Origin: Bacillota bacterium
GTDB lineage: Bacteria > Bacillota > Clostridia > Lachnospirales > Lachnospiraceae
Length of the DNA stretch: 64,000 nucleotides
NCBI GenBank assembly: GCA_023435895.1
Contig: JAEZLH010000007.1
Span: forward strand, 1-64,000
Direction of reading: 5' to 3'
Positions 28,320-36,344 of this stretch are shown in pieces. A program made the translations under genes and the position numbers. The notes below the pieces were generated by a model. It worked only from the letters and a program-made list of their open reading frames with translations, was not told the DNA's origin and made no database searches. How positions within the stretch are numbered: the first letter of the stretch is position 1; the number at the start of each line of letters is the position of its first letter.

Positions 28320-28574
28320 TTTATTCTTTGATGTAATCGGATTTGATGAGAACGGCTGATTTTATCTATAACAAATTCCCATCATATTGAGCAACACTTG
28401 GCTTCCTGCTAGTGTTACTCATACCTGAAAACCTGTTGTGTCATAAATACTTTTATACTCCGGACCGGAATGAGCCTGTTCTAGCGCTTCTCCGGTTCGT
28501 TGCATACCCAAGGGAAATAAATTAATTAAATAATAAAATAAATGATTGAGCAATGTGCAGAATTGGAGGATTGT

Positions 28575-29792
28575 ATGTCAAAAGAAAATGGTCTATCAAA
28601 GTACCGCTTTGTAATACTTCTCGCTATTATCCCAAGTATCATTTCTACCGAAATGATGTGGCTATCCCTGGCTCCTATCTCAAGCATCGCAGAACAACAT
28701 TATGGTGTGAGCAGCCTGAGCATCGCCATGTTTTCCATGAGCTACATGATTATGTATATCCTTTTTTCCATCCCCGCATCCTGGACGGTGGACAAATTCG
28801 GTTATCGCTTTTCTCTGATCATCGGCGCATTGATTACCGCAGTGTTTGGTTTTGCAAGATTCTTTTTCGCAGATAATTTTACCATTGTATTAATCGCACA
28901 ATTTATAATAGCCATCGGTCAACCCTTTCTTTTGAATATCTCCACCAAGGTTCCTGCAAACTGGTTCCCTCTTTCTGAGCGTGCCACCGCAGGAGGAATC
29001 CTCACCATGGCACAATATATCGGCTTTGCAGTCCCTATGCTTTTGGCTCCGATGATAGCTGAAAAATCAGGAATTGATCAAGTATATTTGGTATTTGCAA
29101 TCATCGCATCTGTATCCGCATTAATCGCAATCGTATTTACAAGAGAAAAGCCTGCCATAGCACCTCCGGGACCATCTGCTCCGAAGGAGGAGATTTCCCT
29201 CAAGTCCATACATAATTTATTAAAGAATAAAACCTTTCTTCTGGTGCTTATGATATGCTTTATCTCCATTGGAATTTTTAATACCTTGCTGACTTTATTA
29301 GAAACTATCCTACTTCCAAGAGGGATCACTTCCGGGCAGGCAGGTGTCATTGGTACAGTATTTGTACTGGCAGGAATTATTGGAGCCGTGGTTTTGCCCA
29401 TAATTTCTGATAATCTGCATAAGCGCACTATCTTCTTTGTGGGCAATGTGTCCCTTTTAGTTCCTATTTATCTGGCTTTCTCGTTAGTGCCGAATTACCT
29501 GGTGTTGAATCTTCTGGCCGGAGCAGCTGGCTTTCTGACTATGGGGGTTGCGCCTATCCTCTTCCAGCATGGTACCGAGGTTGCTTATCCTCTTCCTGAG
29601 GGTACCTCTTTGGGGGTTATCCTTTTGATGGGGCAGATCTCTGGGGCATTGTTCGTCTATCTCTTTGATGTGTTGAATGGGATATCGAATAGAGTGGTGG
29701 TTCCGATGCTTTGCATTGTGGTGCTTACGATGATTGAGGTTCCGGTGGCGTTGAGGATGAAGGAATCGAAGTTGATGGGGAAGGAAGAATGA
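28575..29792 (+). CDS. Major facilitator superfamily transporter
   Basis: 405 residues, twelve predicted membrane helices. The loop motif DKFGYRFSLIIGALITA between helices 2 and 3 is the MFS signature, and the overall sequence recalls the FLVCR/nitrate-sugar-type branches. GGAGG sets the start at 28575. It lies 255 nt after the aldolase and is probably the uptake system for the substrate of this cluster. Direction and substrate cannot be seen. The palindromic element at 29872-30063 lies 80 nt after its stop. Confidence 0.83.
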   Translation: MSKENGLSKYRFVILLAIIPSIISTEMMWLSLAPISSIAEQHYGVSSLSIAMFSMSYMIMYILFSIPASWTVDKFGYRFSLIIGALITAVFGFARFFFADNFTIVLIAQFIIAIGQPFLLNISTKVPANWFPLSERATAGGILTMAQYIGFAVPMLLAPMIAEKSGIDQVYLVFAIIASVSALIAIVFTREKPAIAPPGPSAPKEEISLKSIHNLLKNKTFLLVLMICFISIGIFNTLLTLLETILLPRGITSGQAGVIGTVFVLAGIIGAVVLPIISDNLHKRTIFFVGNVSLLVPIYLAFSLVPNYLVLNLLAGAAGFLTMGVAPILFQHGTEVAYPLPEGTSLGVILLMGQISGALFVYLFDVLNGISNRVVVPMLCIVVLTMIEVPVALRMKESKLMGKEE

Positions 29793-29805
29793 GATGCGGA
29801 GACTG

Positions 29806-29868
29806 TGAAAAGATATAGGCAATGAAAATATAGACAGTAAAAATATAGACAGTAAAAATATAGACAGT
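29806..29868. repeat. Short tandem repeat, 15-bp unit
   Basis: About four copies of a unit close to AGTAAAAATATAGAC; the central two are identical and the outer ones are diverged. Located between the MFS stop and palindromic element A. Confidence 0.75.
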
Positions 29869-29871
29869 GAA

Positions 29872-30063
29872 GGTTGAAAAATAGCAACTGCACTACAGCA
29901 TGAGACATTACCTCACACACAGGTCGGAAGACACTCACCAGGTTTTGTCGTTCATAATCATACATAAATGTTCGCTTCTGAACGACAAAACCTGATAAGC
30001 GTCTTCCAAACAGTGCATTACGGTAATTGTCTCATACTGCTGTACAGTTGCTATTTTTCAACC
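29872..30063. repeat. Palindromic element A, 192 bp
   Basis: The ends are perfect 19-bp inverted repeats (29872-29890 and 30045-30063). The arms stay largely complementary up to a perfect 15-bp inner stem (29939-29953 with 29980-29994) and a 26-nt loop. Three blocks (29911-29932, 29959-29977, 30001-30023) match element B in the reverse orientation with 2, 3 and 4 mismatches. No ORF and no clear target-site duplication. Confidence 0.85.
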
Positions 30064-30369
30064 TGCGGTAGGTTATGTTTTTGTTTAAATATGCTTCTTA
30101 TCTATTATTTTTAAGAATGTTTTCTTTAATTCCTGCGGTCTGTAAAGAATTTTTCCTCTGATTTACTAAGTCGTTTCTCTTCTCTTTTTATTCGCAACAA
30201 TTTCAATTCCATGGAACAAATAAAATCAGCAGCTTGTAGCATGCTCAGAGATATCATTGTACTGATTATGAAATACGAACGTAACAATATAATAGCATGG
30301 TCGTTCCTTTACATCTCCGAAGTCTCCCGATTCATCTATAAATATACTAAGTTCTTTCATTTATCACCC

Positions 30370-30403
30370 CTGCAAATAAAAATGGCGGGAAATTCTTCCC
30401 GCC
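30370..30403 (-). terminator. Rho-independent terminator, minus strand
   Basis: GGCGGGAA (30384-30391) and TTCCCGCC (30396-30403) form a perfect GC-rich stem; on the minus strand it is followed by ATTTTTATTT. It would end transcripts coming from the acetyltransferase-like gene through element B. Confidence 0.75.
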
Positions 30404-30436
30404 TACGGTGGCCCAAAGAGCTTTCGCCCAAGCCAA

Positions 30437-30456
30437 AACTGTAATGCATTACAGTT
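30437..30456. promoter_or_regulatory. 20-bp perfect palindrome
   Basis: AACTGTAATGCATTACAGTT is fully self-complementary. It may be an operator or a remnant of the palindromic elements: its TAATGCA core recurs in the third conserved block of A and B. Confidence 0.4.
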
Positions 30457-30667
30457 ATATCCTATGTAAAGAATATCATGCGTATTTAATTCACGCAAGT
30501 ATTTTGTATTTTATTATACATTATCACTATAAATTCTTACGAGAATCGATTCTCTTTATAAACCACATATCCGTTATTGTATTTCTCCTAAAATACTGAT
30601 ATCTCCATTATATATCTCGAATATATAATTCCTTGTTGTTGGTTCCAATACACCTAAAAATAGGGTT

Positions 30668-30855
30668 GGTGAAGCTAGATCCTTTTCATGGAAGAAGGGT
30701 ACTCCCATAATGCACTGCTTGAAAGAGAGTTTTCGGATTATGTATTGCGAAAGCGAACATATTTGTACGACTTTGCAATACATAATTCGGAAGCTGTCTT
30801 TCAACCTGTGTGTGAGGGAGTACCCTTCTTCCAAAGGAAAGGATCTGGCTTCACC
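30668..30855. repeat. Palindromic element B, 188 bp
   Basis: The outer arms (30668-30704 and 30818-30855) are imperfect inverted repeats carrying GGAAGAAGGGTACTCCC. A perfect 12-bp inner stem (30737-30748 with 30775-30786) has a sequence unlike that of element A. The blocks at 30705-30727, 30751-30769 and 30796-30817 are conserved with A. The element begins 32 nt past the stop of the minus-strand gene ending at 30887. Confidence 0.85.
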
Positions 30856-30886
30856 AGCCCGAGCCATACCTATCTCAATCCATCTA

Positions 30887-32008
30887 TCATATCTCCTTAA
30901 TCCAACACCGTCTCCTCTTATGGTTTTCCGTTCGGTAATGCTTCCACAGTGCCTGAACCTGATGGTTTAGCTCCAGCTCGGGACCAGTTTCCGCATATTC
31001 AATGCCATTCTTTGCCGCAGTTAGGGTCATGGAATTCATCAGTACGGCAGTTAATCCTTTATTTTGCATATCGGGTGTTACGCCCACCAGATAAAGATCC
31101 AGTACTTTGGCTTTTTGATAGGGTGCCCGTAGTATTCGGTACCAACCGAAGGGGAACAGCTTTCCGTTACTTTTCTTCACCGCACTGTTCATGGAGGGTG
31201 CCGCTAGTCCAAAGCCCACTAGCTTGTTATCCTTATCAATTAGTAACTTTACATATTCGGGATTTATCATTAATATAAATTGATCCACATATTTTTTTAT
31301 CTGAGCATCGCTAAGTTTTACAGTTCCATAAAGATCCTCATAACAGGTGTTCAGTAACTCAAGAACGGGAGCTATGTAGGTTTTGATTTCCTTCCTGCTC
31401 TTTGGTTCCACCAAGGTAAGCTCAAACTTTCGAAGTACCGATTCAGAAAGTCGATTCAATTTATTATTCGGTTCATCCGGCATATAAATGCGAAACTCCA
31501 GCCAATCTACATCCTTTACAAACCCTAACTTCTCCAAATGAGTGACATAGTATGGATGGTTATAGATTGTAATCAACATTCCGGGGGTATCAAAGCCCTC
31601 CACCAGCATGCCTTCCTGATCCATATCACAAAAGCCAATCGGCCCATGAAGCTCGTTAAGTCCTTCTGCTCTTCCCCAATCCTCCACTGCTTGAAATAAA
31701 GTTGTGGATACCTCAAAGTCATCAATAAAGTCCACTCTGCTGAATCGTATTCGCTTGGTATTCCATTTCTCGTTGGCGGCTCTGCTAATAATTGCTGCTA
31801 TTCTGCCGACACATTTACCATCTTGATAGGCCAAAAACTGTTTTGAATCGCAATACTCATAGGCAGGATTCTTACTAGGATTAAAGTTATCCATTTCATC
31901 CAATATAAGATCTGGAATTGCCTGTGGTACATCCTTATATAACCTGGCTTGATATGCTGCAAATACTCTCTTCTCTCTTCGACTTCGTACCTCTTTGATT
32001 TCAACCAT
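30887..32008 (-). CDS. GNAT-like acetyltransferase, substrate unknown
   Basis: 373 residues with a GNAT-type fold, best seen in the C-terminal half (KVLDLYLVGVTPDMQNKGLTAVLMNSM, an acetyl-CoA-loop-like segment) and in an N-terminal RIAAIISR strand. Proteins of this layout are widespread in clostridia and usually left as hypothetical or N-acetyltransferase-like. The start at 32008 follows GAGGTG; an alternative ATG 12 nt upstream is less well placed. Element B and a terminator lie downstream. Confidence 0.6.
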   Translation of the reverse strand: MVEIKEVRSRREKRVFAAYQARLYKDVPQAIPDLILDEMDNFNPSKNPAYEYCDSKQFLAYQDGKCVGRIAAIISRAANEKWNTKRIRFSRVDFIDDFEVSTTLFQAVEDWGRAEGLNELHGPIGFCDMDQEGMLVEGFDTPGMLITIYNHPYYVTHLEKLGFVKDVDWLEFRIYMPDEPNNKLNRLSESVLRKFELTLVEPKSRKEIKTYIAPVLELLNTCYEDLYGTVKLSDAQIKKYVDQFILMINPEYVKLLIDKDNKLVGFGLAAPSMNSAVKKSNGKLFPFGWYRILRAPYQKAKVLDLYLVGVTPDMQNKGLTAVLMNSMTLTAAKNGIEYAETGPELELNHQVQALWKHYRTENHKRRRCWIKEI

Positions 32009-32302
32009 TGTGCACCTCATTCGATGTCTTGCGACATAAATCGATAGTTAAACAGAACTATTCTCCGTTTACTCATTTACAATAGTCTATTTCCCGATAT
32101 TTTGCAATATCGGAATCTTCTTTTGTAAGTGATATCCTTTGCCAAACCCGTATAGCAATATTTCTCATTCGGAAGTTACACTTCTAAAATGTTAATATTT
32201 ACATATATTGGCTTATCTGATAGAATAAATTTAGCTAATTGTATATAGTACCTTGTTTTAAATTTATACCTATGGTCACAAATTTACGAAGGAAAGGCAA
32301 CT

Positions 32303-32416
32303 ATGGATATGCTTTTCAGTAGAATATCTGTAAATGCCGGAATACAGCATGAGCGCTTGCTTAATATGGATGAAAGCACGTCGGACAAATCTTATTCTAC
32401 ATCAAACGAAAAGTAA
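32303..32416 (+). CDS. 37-residue ORF upstream of phosphofructokinase
   Basis: ATG at 32303 follows AAGGAAAGG at good spacing and is open for 37 codons to TAA (32414-32416), 17 nt before the pfp start. The product begins MDMLFSRISVNAGIQHERL and ends in a polar Ser/Thr-rich tail. No family is recognised. It may be a small protein or a leader peptide coupling translation to pfp. Confidence 0.45.
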   Translation: MDMLFSRISVNAGIQHERLLNMDESTSDKSYSTSNEK

Positions 32417-32433
32417 AGGAGTGAAACAATTGT

Positions 32434-33651
32434 ATGGTACTTGAAGGTAAGGTAGTAGTAGCACAGGGCGGCGGACCAACCGCAGTAATCAACCAATCCT
32501 TGGTTGGAGCTGTATTGGAGTCGAGAAAATTCCCCCAAATTACAAAAGTTTATGGTGCGGTCAATGGTGTATCCGGTATTATCAATGAAGATTTTTTGGA
32601 TCTGACTCAGGAGACTACACACAATCTCGAACAAGTGGCAATAACCCCTTCTTCCGCTTTGTTTTCTACCAGAGACAAGCCGGATAATGCTTATTGCAGA
32701 GAGATCTTTAATGTGTTCAAGGCACATGGCGTTCGTTATTTCTTCTATATCGGCGGTAATGACTCCGCGGATACGGTTCGTATCGTTAATGAGCAGGCAG
32801 AATTATCCAACTACGAATTTCGTGCAATCCATATTCCCAAGACCATTGATAATGATTTAATGATTAATGATCATACTCCAGGATTTCCATCCGCTGCTAA
32901 ATTTGTAGCCCAAACCTTTATCGGTCTTAATCTTGATAACCGGGCACTGCCGGGCGTACATATTGGCGTGGTCATGGGACGTCATGCCGGCTTTTTGACG
33001 GCTGCTGCCTCAATTGCTCAGAAATATCCCGACGACGGTCCCCATTTGATTTATCTGCCGGAACGTCATTTTGATATAGATCAATTCTTATTGGATGTAA
33101 AAGATGTTTATAATAAATACGGACGTTGTATTATTGCAGTATCCGAAGGAATTACCGATAAAGACGGTATTCCCATTGTAACGAAACTGGTTAGTAACGA
33201 AACAGATGCTCACGGTAATATTCAGCTATCCGGTACCGGCGCTCTTGGCGATTTGCTTTCCCGTGAAATCAAATCAAAGCTAGGTATTACCCGTGTCCGC
33301 TCCGATACCTTGGGTTATCTTCAGCGTTCCTTTATGGGCTGTGTTTCTCCCATCGATGCTCATGAGGCAAGAGAGGTAGGAGAAAAGGCGGCGCAGTTTG
33401 CCATCTGGCACAATATCGATGGTTCCATTACCATCCATCGTACGGGATATTATTCCGTGGATTATAAGATGACTGATTTACATAATGTAGCCGGAAAGAC
33501 AAAGATTATGCCCGATGAATATATCAATGCCAAAGGCAATAATGTAACGGATCATTTTAAATATTACCTTCAACCGTTACTGGGCTGTGATATGCCGGAA
33601 GCAAGTATGTTGAGGGCTCCACGAGCTGAAAAGCTGTTACATCGATTATAA
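32434..33651 (+). CDS. pfp: PPi-type 6-phosphofructokinase
   Basis: 405 residues. Phosphorylates fructose-6-phosphate in glycolysis. Two diagnostic positions point to pyrophosphate rather than ATP as donor: the nucleotide loop reads IGGNDS (107-111), with Asp where ATP enzymes have Gly104 (E. coli numbering), and the catalytic loop reads PKTIDND (135-141), with Lys where ATP enzymes have Gly. The reaction is reversible and saves ATP, common in anaerobes that degrade plant sugars. AAAGGAG lies about 11 nt upstream. Confidence 0.88.
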   Translation: MVLEGKVVVAQGGGPTAVINQSLVGAVLESRKFPQITKVYGAVNGVSGIINEDFLDLTQETTHNLEQVAITPSSALFSTRDKPDNAYCREIFNVFKAHGVRYFFYIGGNDSADTVRIVNEQAELSNYEFRAIHIPKTIDNDLMINDHTPGFPSAAKFVAQTFIGLNLDNRALPGVHIGVVMGRHAGFLTAAASIAQKYPDDGPHLIYLPERHFDIDQFLLDVKDVYNKYGRCIIAVSEGITDKDGIPIVTKLVSNETDAHGNIQLSGTGALGDLLSREIKSKLGITRVRSDTLGYLQRSFMGCVSPIDAHEAREVGEKAAQFAIWHNIDGSITIHRTGYYSVDYKMTDLHNVAGKTKIMPDEYINAKGNNVTDHFKYYLQPLLGCDMPEASMLRAPRAEKLLHRL

Positions 33652-33659
33652 ATAAAGTA

Positions 33660-33738
33660 AAATGACCATATTGCAGCATCTCTTTTAACTATCCATCAGG
33701 GTTATTAGTCAATATGGGGATATGCATTATGGTCATTT
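33660..33738. terminator. Bidirectional terminator
   Basis: AAATGACCATATTGCA (33660-33675) and TGCATTATGGTCATTT (33723-33738) are inverted repeats with one mismatch between the convergent pfp and TauE/SafE genes. Confidence 0.6.
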
Positions 33739-33771
33739 CTAACTAACCGGCTAAGTCAAATCGACTCCCTC

Positions 33772-34503
33772 TTACGATGCAATCAACCGAAGATTATTAA
33801 TAATTAATGAGATACCCGAGAGAATTAATAATAAAATAACCGTCCTTTTGATTACTCTTTCCCCTGAACGATTACTTAAAAACATACCAATCACTAAGCC
33901 AAAGGTCATAAATGGAATCATAACCAAAGCTGTCTTAAATACCGTAATATTCAATATCCCGATTATGGAATATAATATCATTCGGATTGTATTCTCAACT
34001 ACAAATACCATACAGGTATTGGCGCGAAACTGTTCCTTACTCTGTGTAACTCTGCTTGTATAGGCTGCCAAAAATGCTCCAATACCAAATAGCCCACATA
34101 ATATACCGGATAGAATACCGATCAAGGTTAGCAGATATTTGTTTGGATCTCGCTTTGCTGCTATTCTCTCTCTAATTAGCATTTCTACCCCAACAAAGGT
34201 TACTACAAATCCAAACAAGGCTTTAATTAGGACCACATTGCCGGCTTTCAGAATTAAGATTCCCGGAATGCTCCCAAGGAGTACCATAATGGACAGGGGC
34301 AGCCAGATTTCTTTTTTTATATGCTTTCGTTCCTTCCAGCTGATGTAAATGTTGGATGGATAACCTACGATTAAGTCCACCGGAGATATATTGATATTGT
34401 TCATACGAAAGCTCAAAATTGTACTAAATACTAAGGTATTTCCAATTCCGGTCATTCCTTTAATAATATAAGCACAAATTACTGCAATAATTGGGAGTGT
34501 CAT
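33772..34503 (-). CDS. TauE/SafE-family membrane permease
   Basis: 243 residues, about eight hydrophobic helices in two halves, with the family-typical KGMTGIGNTLV near the N-terminus and GILSGILCGLFGIGAFLAAY in the middle. Members are proposed exporters or importers of sulfite, sulfoacetate and other organic anions. Nothing nearby indicates the substrate. AAAGGA precedes ATG. Confidence 0.8.
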   Translation of the reverse strand: MTLPIIAVICAYIIKGMTGIGNTLVFSTILSFRMNNINISPVDLIVGYPSNIYISWKERKHIKKEIWLPLSIMVLLGSIPGILILKAGNVVLIKALFGFVVTFVGVEMLIRERIAAKRDPNKYLLTLIGILSGILCGLFGIGAFLAAYTSRVTQSKEQFRANTCMVFVVENTIRMILYSIIGILNITVFKTALVMIPFMTFGLVIGMFLSNRSGERVIKRTVILLLILSGISLIINNLRLIAS

Positions 34504-34655
34504 TTGTATATTCCTTTCTCTTTTGTAAAATAAATCAATGCTTTTCTGGATTAAAAGATTCTATGTGATAGCTGTACCAAAAGCCACGAACAGCTACCTC
34601 TATATTAAGCCAATAAGACCCCAGGGCCCCTTGGTGCTGGTTCTAGATTAAATAA

Positions 34656-34750
34656 AAGAAGATGTTGTAACGGCATACAATGTTTTCTGAAAGTCTAACC
34701 AATTCATGATTAAACCCCTTACTAACTCTGCACTTTCACAACATCCTCTT
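34656..34750. terminator. Long hairpin downstream of the 26-residue gene
   Basis: AAGAAGATGTTGT (34656-34668) pairs with ACAACATCCTCTT (34738-34750) with one mismatch, with a further GAAAGT/ACTTTC pair inside. On the minus strand it starts 9 nt past the stop of the small gene and is followed by TTTTATTT. Confidence 0.6.
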
Positions 34751-34758
34751 TTCAAACA

Positions 34759-34839
34759 CTATTTTTTCTTTGTGGAGCCTGCGGAAGCAGATGCTCCGCC
34801 TTTCTTCTTTGGTGCCTTTTTCGGATTTTTATCACCCAT
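34759..34839 (-). CDS. 26-residue Lys/Pro-rich basic protein
   Basis: ATG at 34839 follows a GGCGGTGA ribosome-binding-like stretch and encodes MGDKNPKKAPKKKGGASASA plus GSTKKK. The sequence is highly basic, without hydrophobic segments. I recall similar tiny MGDKNPKK proteins in clostridial genomes, always annotated hypothetical. It has its own hairpin terminator, which supports a real gene. Nucleic-acid or ribosome binding is only a guess from charge. Confidence 0.65.
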   Translation of the reverse strand: MGDKNPKKAPKKKGGASASAGSTKKK

Positions 34840-34919
34840 TTGAAATCACCGCCTTTTTATAATATTTATATAGCGTTAATTTCATTCTAAAGGCTTTTCC
34901 ATATATTGTCAATGTGCTT

Positions 34920-35204
34920 TCATCTTATTATTTCTCTCTCAATATTCACTATTTCGCCCTCTGTGTTACCTTCGATAAAGTTAATCACATTATCGATTAT
35001 GCTATCCGCTTGAATATTATCCGTTGTCACAGCAGCAAAACCCAGAACAGCAATCTGATGAATATCATGCTCCTCTACTTCTGCTATAGACACATTATAT
35101 TGATTTCTCACTTTAGCACAGAGACTTTTCACTACCATGCGTTTCTCTTTTAGGGAATGTACCCACGGCAAGTGAATTCGTACGCTTGCAGTACCAATTG
35201 TCAT
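34920..35204 (-). CDS. DUF503 (YlxP-like) protein
   Basis: 94 residues matching DUF503 over its whole length: MTIGTASVRIHLPWVHSLKEKRMVVKSL at the start, then a ferredoxin-like fold. In Bacillus the homologue YlxP sits beside ribosome-maturation genes; here it stands alone. AAGGTG precedes ATG. Function unknown, probably RNA- or ribosome-related. Confidence 0.8.
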   Translation of the reverse strand: MTIGTASVRIHLPWVHSLKEKRMVVKSLCAKVRNQYNVSIAEVEEHDIHQIAVLGFAAVTTDNIQADSIIDNVINFIEGNTEGEIVNIEREIIR

Positions 35205-35457
35205 TGTTCCACACCTTTCCTTCTGTCCATTATTCCAGGGTTAATATTATGTAATGAATCATTTCCCAAAAAATTTATATTATTTCTATTCACTCAAAGA
35301 TGCCTATAATCTTGGTTGTTCATTCACCCTATACGTAGATTGATGTTGAAATCAGATAACCCCCGTTTATACTGAGACATTGGAATTTTGCCCCAATCAT
35401 GGATTTAATTTATATAAGTTAGGTTGATTCCTAGCACATTAAATATACTCTTTCCAG

Positions 35458-36195
35458 TCAATAAATGACATTCTCCAAAAAAAGTCCACAAGCATGTGCA
35501 AGGTCACCGGCCTTTCCCCGTTCCTTCTCTTCCAAAATTCTTGGAAGTTGATTGCCATCAAGGTTACCCTTTCCCACTTCTACCAATGCACCTACCATCC
35601 AACGAACCATATTATAGAGAAAACCATCGCCCTGAAAGTGAATGTCTATAAATCCATCCTTAGCCTGAATATCAATATGAAAGATTTCTCGTTCCGTAGA
35701 CTTCTTCTTTGATTTTGCATTGGAAAATGCACTAAAATCATGTACTCCAACAAAATGCCTGCTTGCTGCTTTCATCGACTCTATATCCAAGGGGTGTTCC
35801 ACATGCATACTGTATTTTCGATAAAATGGATTGGGATATTCCTTGTTCCAAATTCGGTAAAGGTAGCTTTTACCCTTACTATGATATCTTGCATGAAAGT
35901 TCTCAGAAACTTGACTTACCTCGGTAATTTTGATATCTTCCGGTAGATAGTGATTAAGATATGCTTTGATGTTCTCGGATTCAAACAGCTGATTGGTCGT
36001 AAAATTGGCTACTTGACCAAGCGCATGTACTCCCGCATCCGTACGGCTGCAACCATTAATCTCCGTCTTTTTCTCCAGCATTTTCGAAAGTACCTGTTCA
36101 ATCTTATCCTGAATCGTACTTTCTTCTTCCGAAAGACGCTGCCATCCCTTATAACGACTCCCATCATACTGGATGATTAACTTGTAATTATTCAT
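35458..36195 (-). CDS. truA: tRNA pseudouridine synthase TruA
   Basis: 245 residues, full length for TruA, which converts U38-U40 of the tRNA anticodon stem to pseudouridine. The catalytic motif CSRTDAGVHALGQ carries Asp53. The N-terminal KLIIQYDGSRYKGWQ and the C-terminal FLYNMVRWMVG are family features. This is the catalytically standard copy; a second copy at 42523 differs at the key residue. Confidence 0.92.
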   Translation of the reverse strand: MNNYKLIIQYDGSRYKGWQRLSEEESTIQDKIEQVLSKMLEKKTEINGCSRTDAGVHALGQVANFTTNQLFESENIKAYLNHYLPEDIKITEVSQVSENFHARYHSKGKSYLYRIWNKEYPNPFYRKYSMHVEHPLDIESMKAASRHFVGVHDFSAFSNAKSKKKSTEREIFHIDIQAKDGFIDIHFQGDGFLYNMVRWMVGALVEVGKGNLDGNQLPRILEEKERGKAGDLAHACGLFLENVIY

Positions 36196-36344
36196 GCTTC
36201 CTCCGATAATATGCCCATTTGCTTATTAAGCTTTCAGTGGCAAAGTTCTGATCTACTGCGCTATTACAATTTACAATTCTCAAAACCACGATTTGAAAGG
36301 GCTTTTAAATCACACTTTTATCAAATGGCTATATGATTCTAATT

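Larger units (their letters stand above)
30064..30667. other. Gene-free spacer between elements A and B
   Basis: 604 bases without a convincing ORF; frames at 30211 and 30408 have no ribosome binding site. It contains a minus-strand terminator (30370-30403) and a 20-bp perfect palindrome (30437-30456). Confidence 0.5.

Noticed and set aside
30211..30599. Two short frames between elements A and B
   Set aside because: No ribosome binding sites and low-complexity hydrophobic translations; they overlap a terminator and a palindrome.
29872..30855. CRISPR array or IS element
   Set aside because: There are only two copies, in inverted orientation with unique stems; no spacers, cas genes, transposase or clear target duplications.
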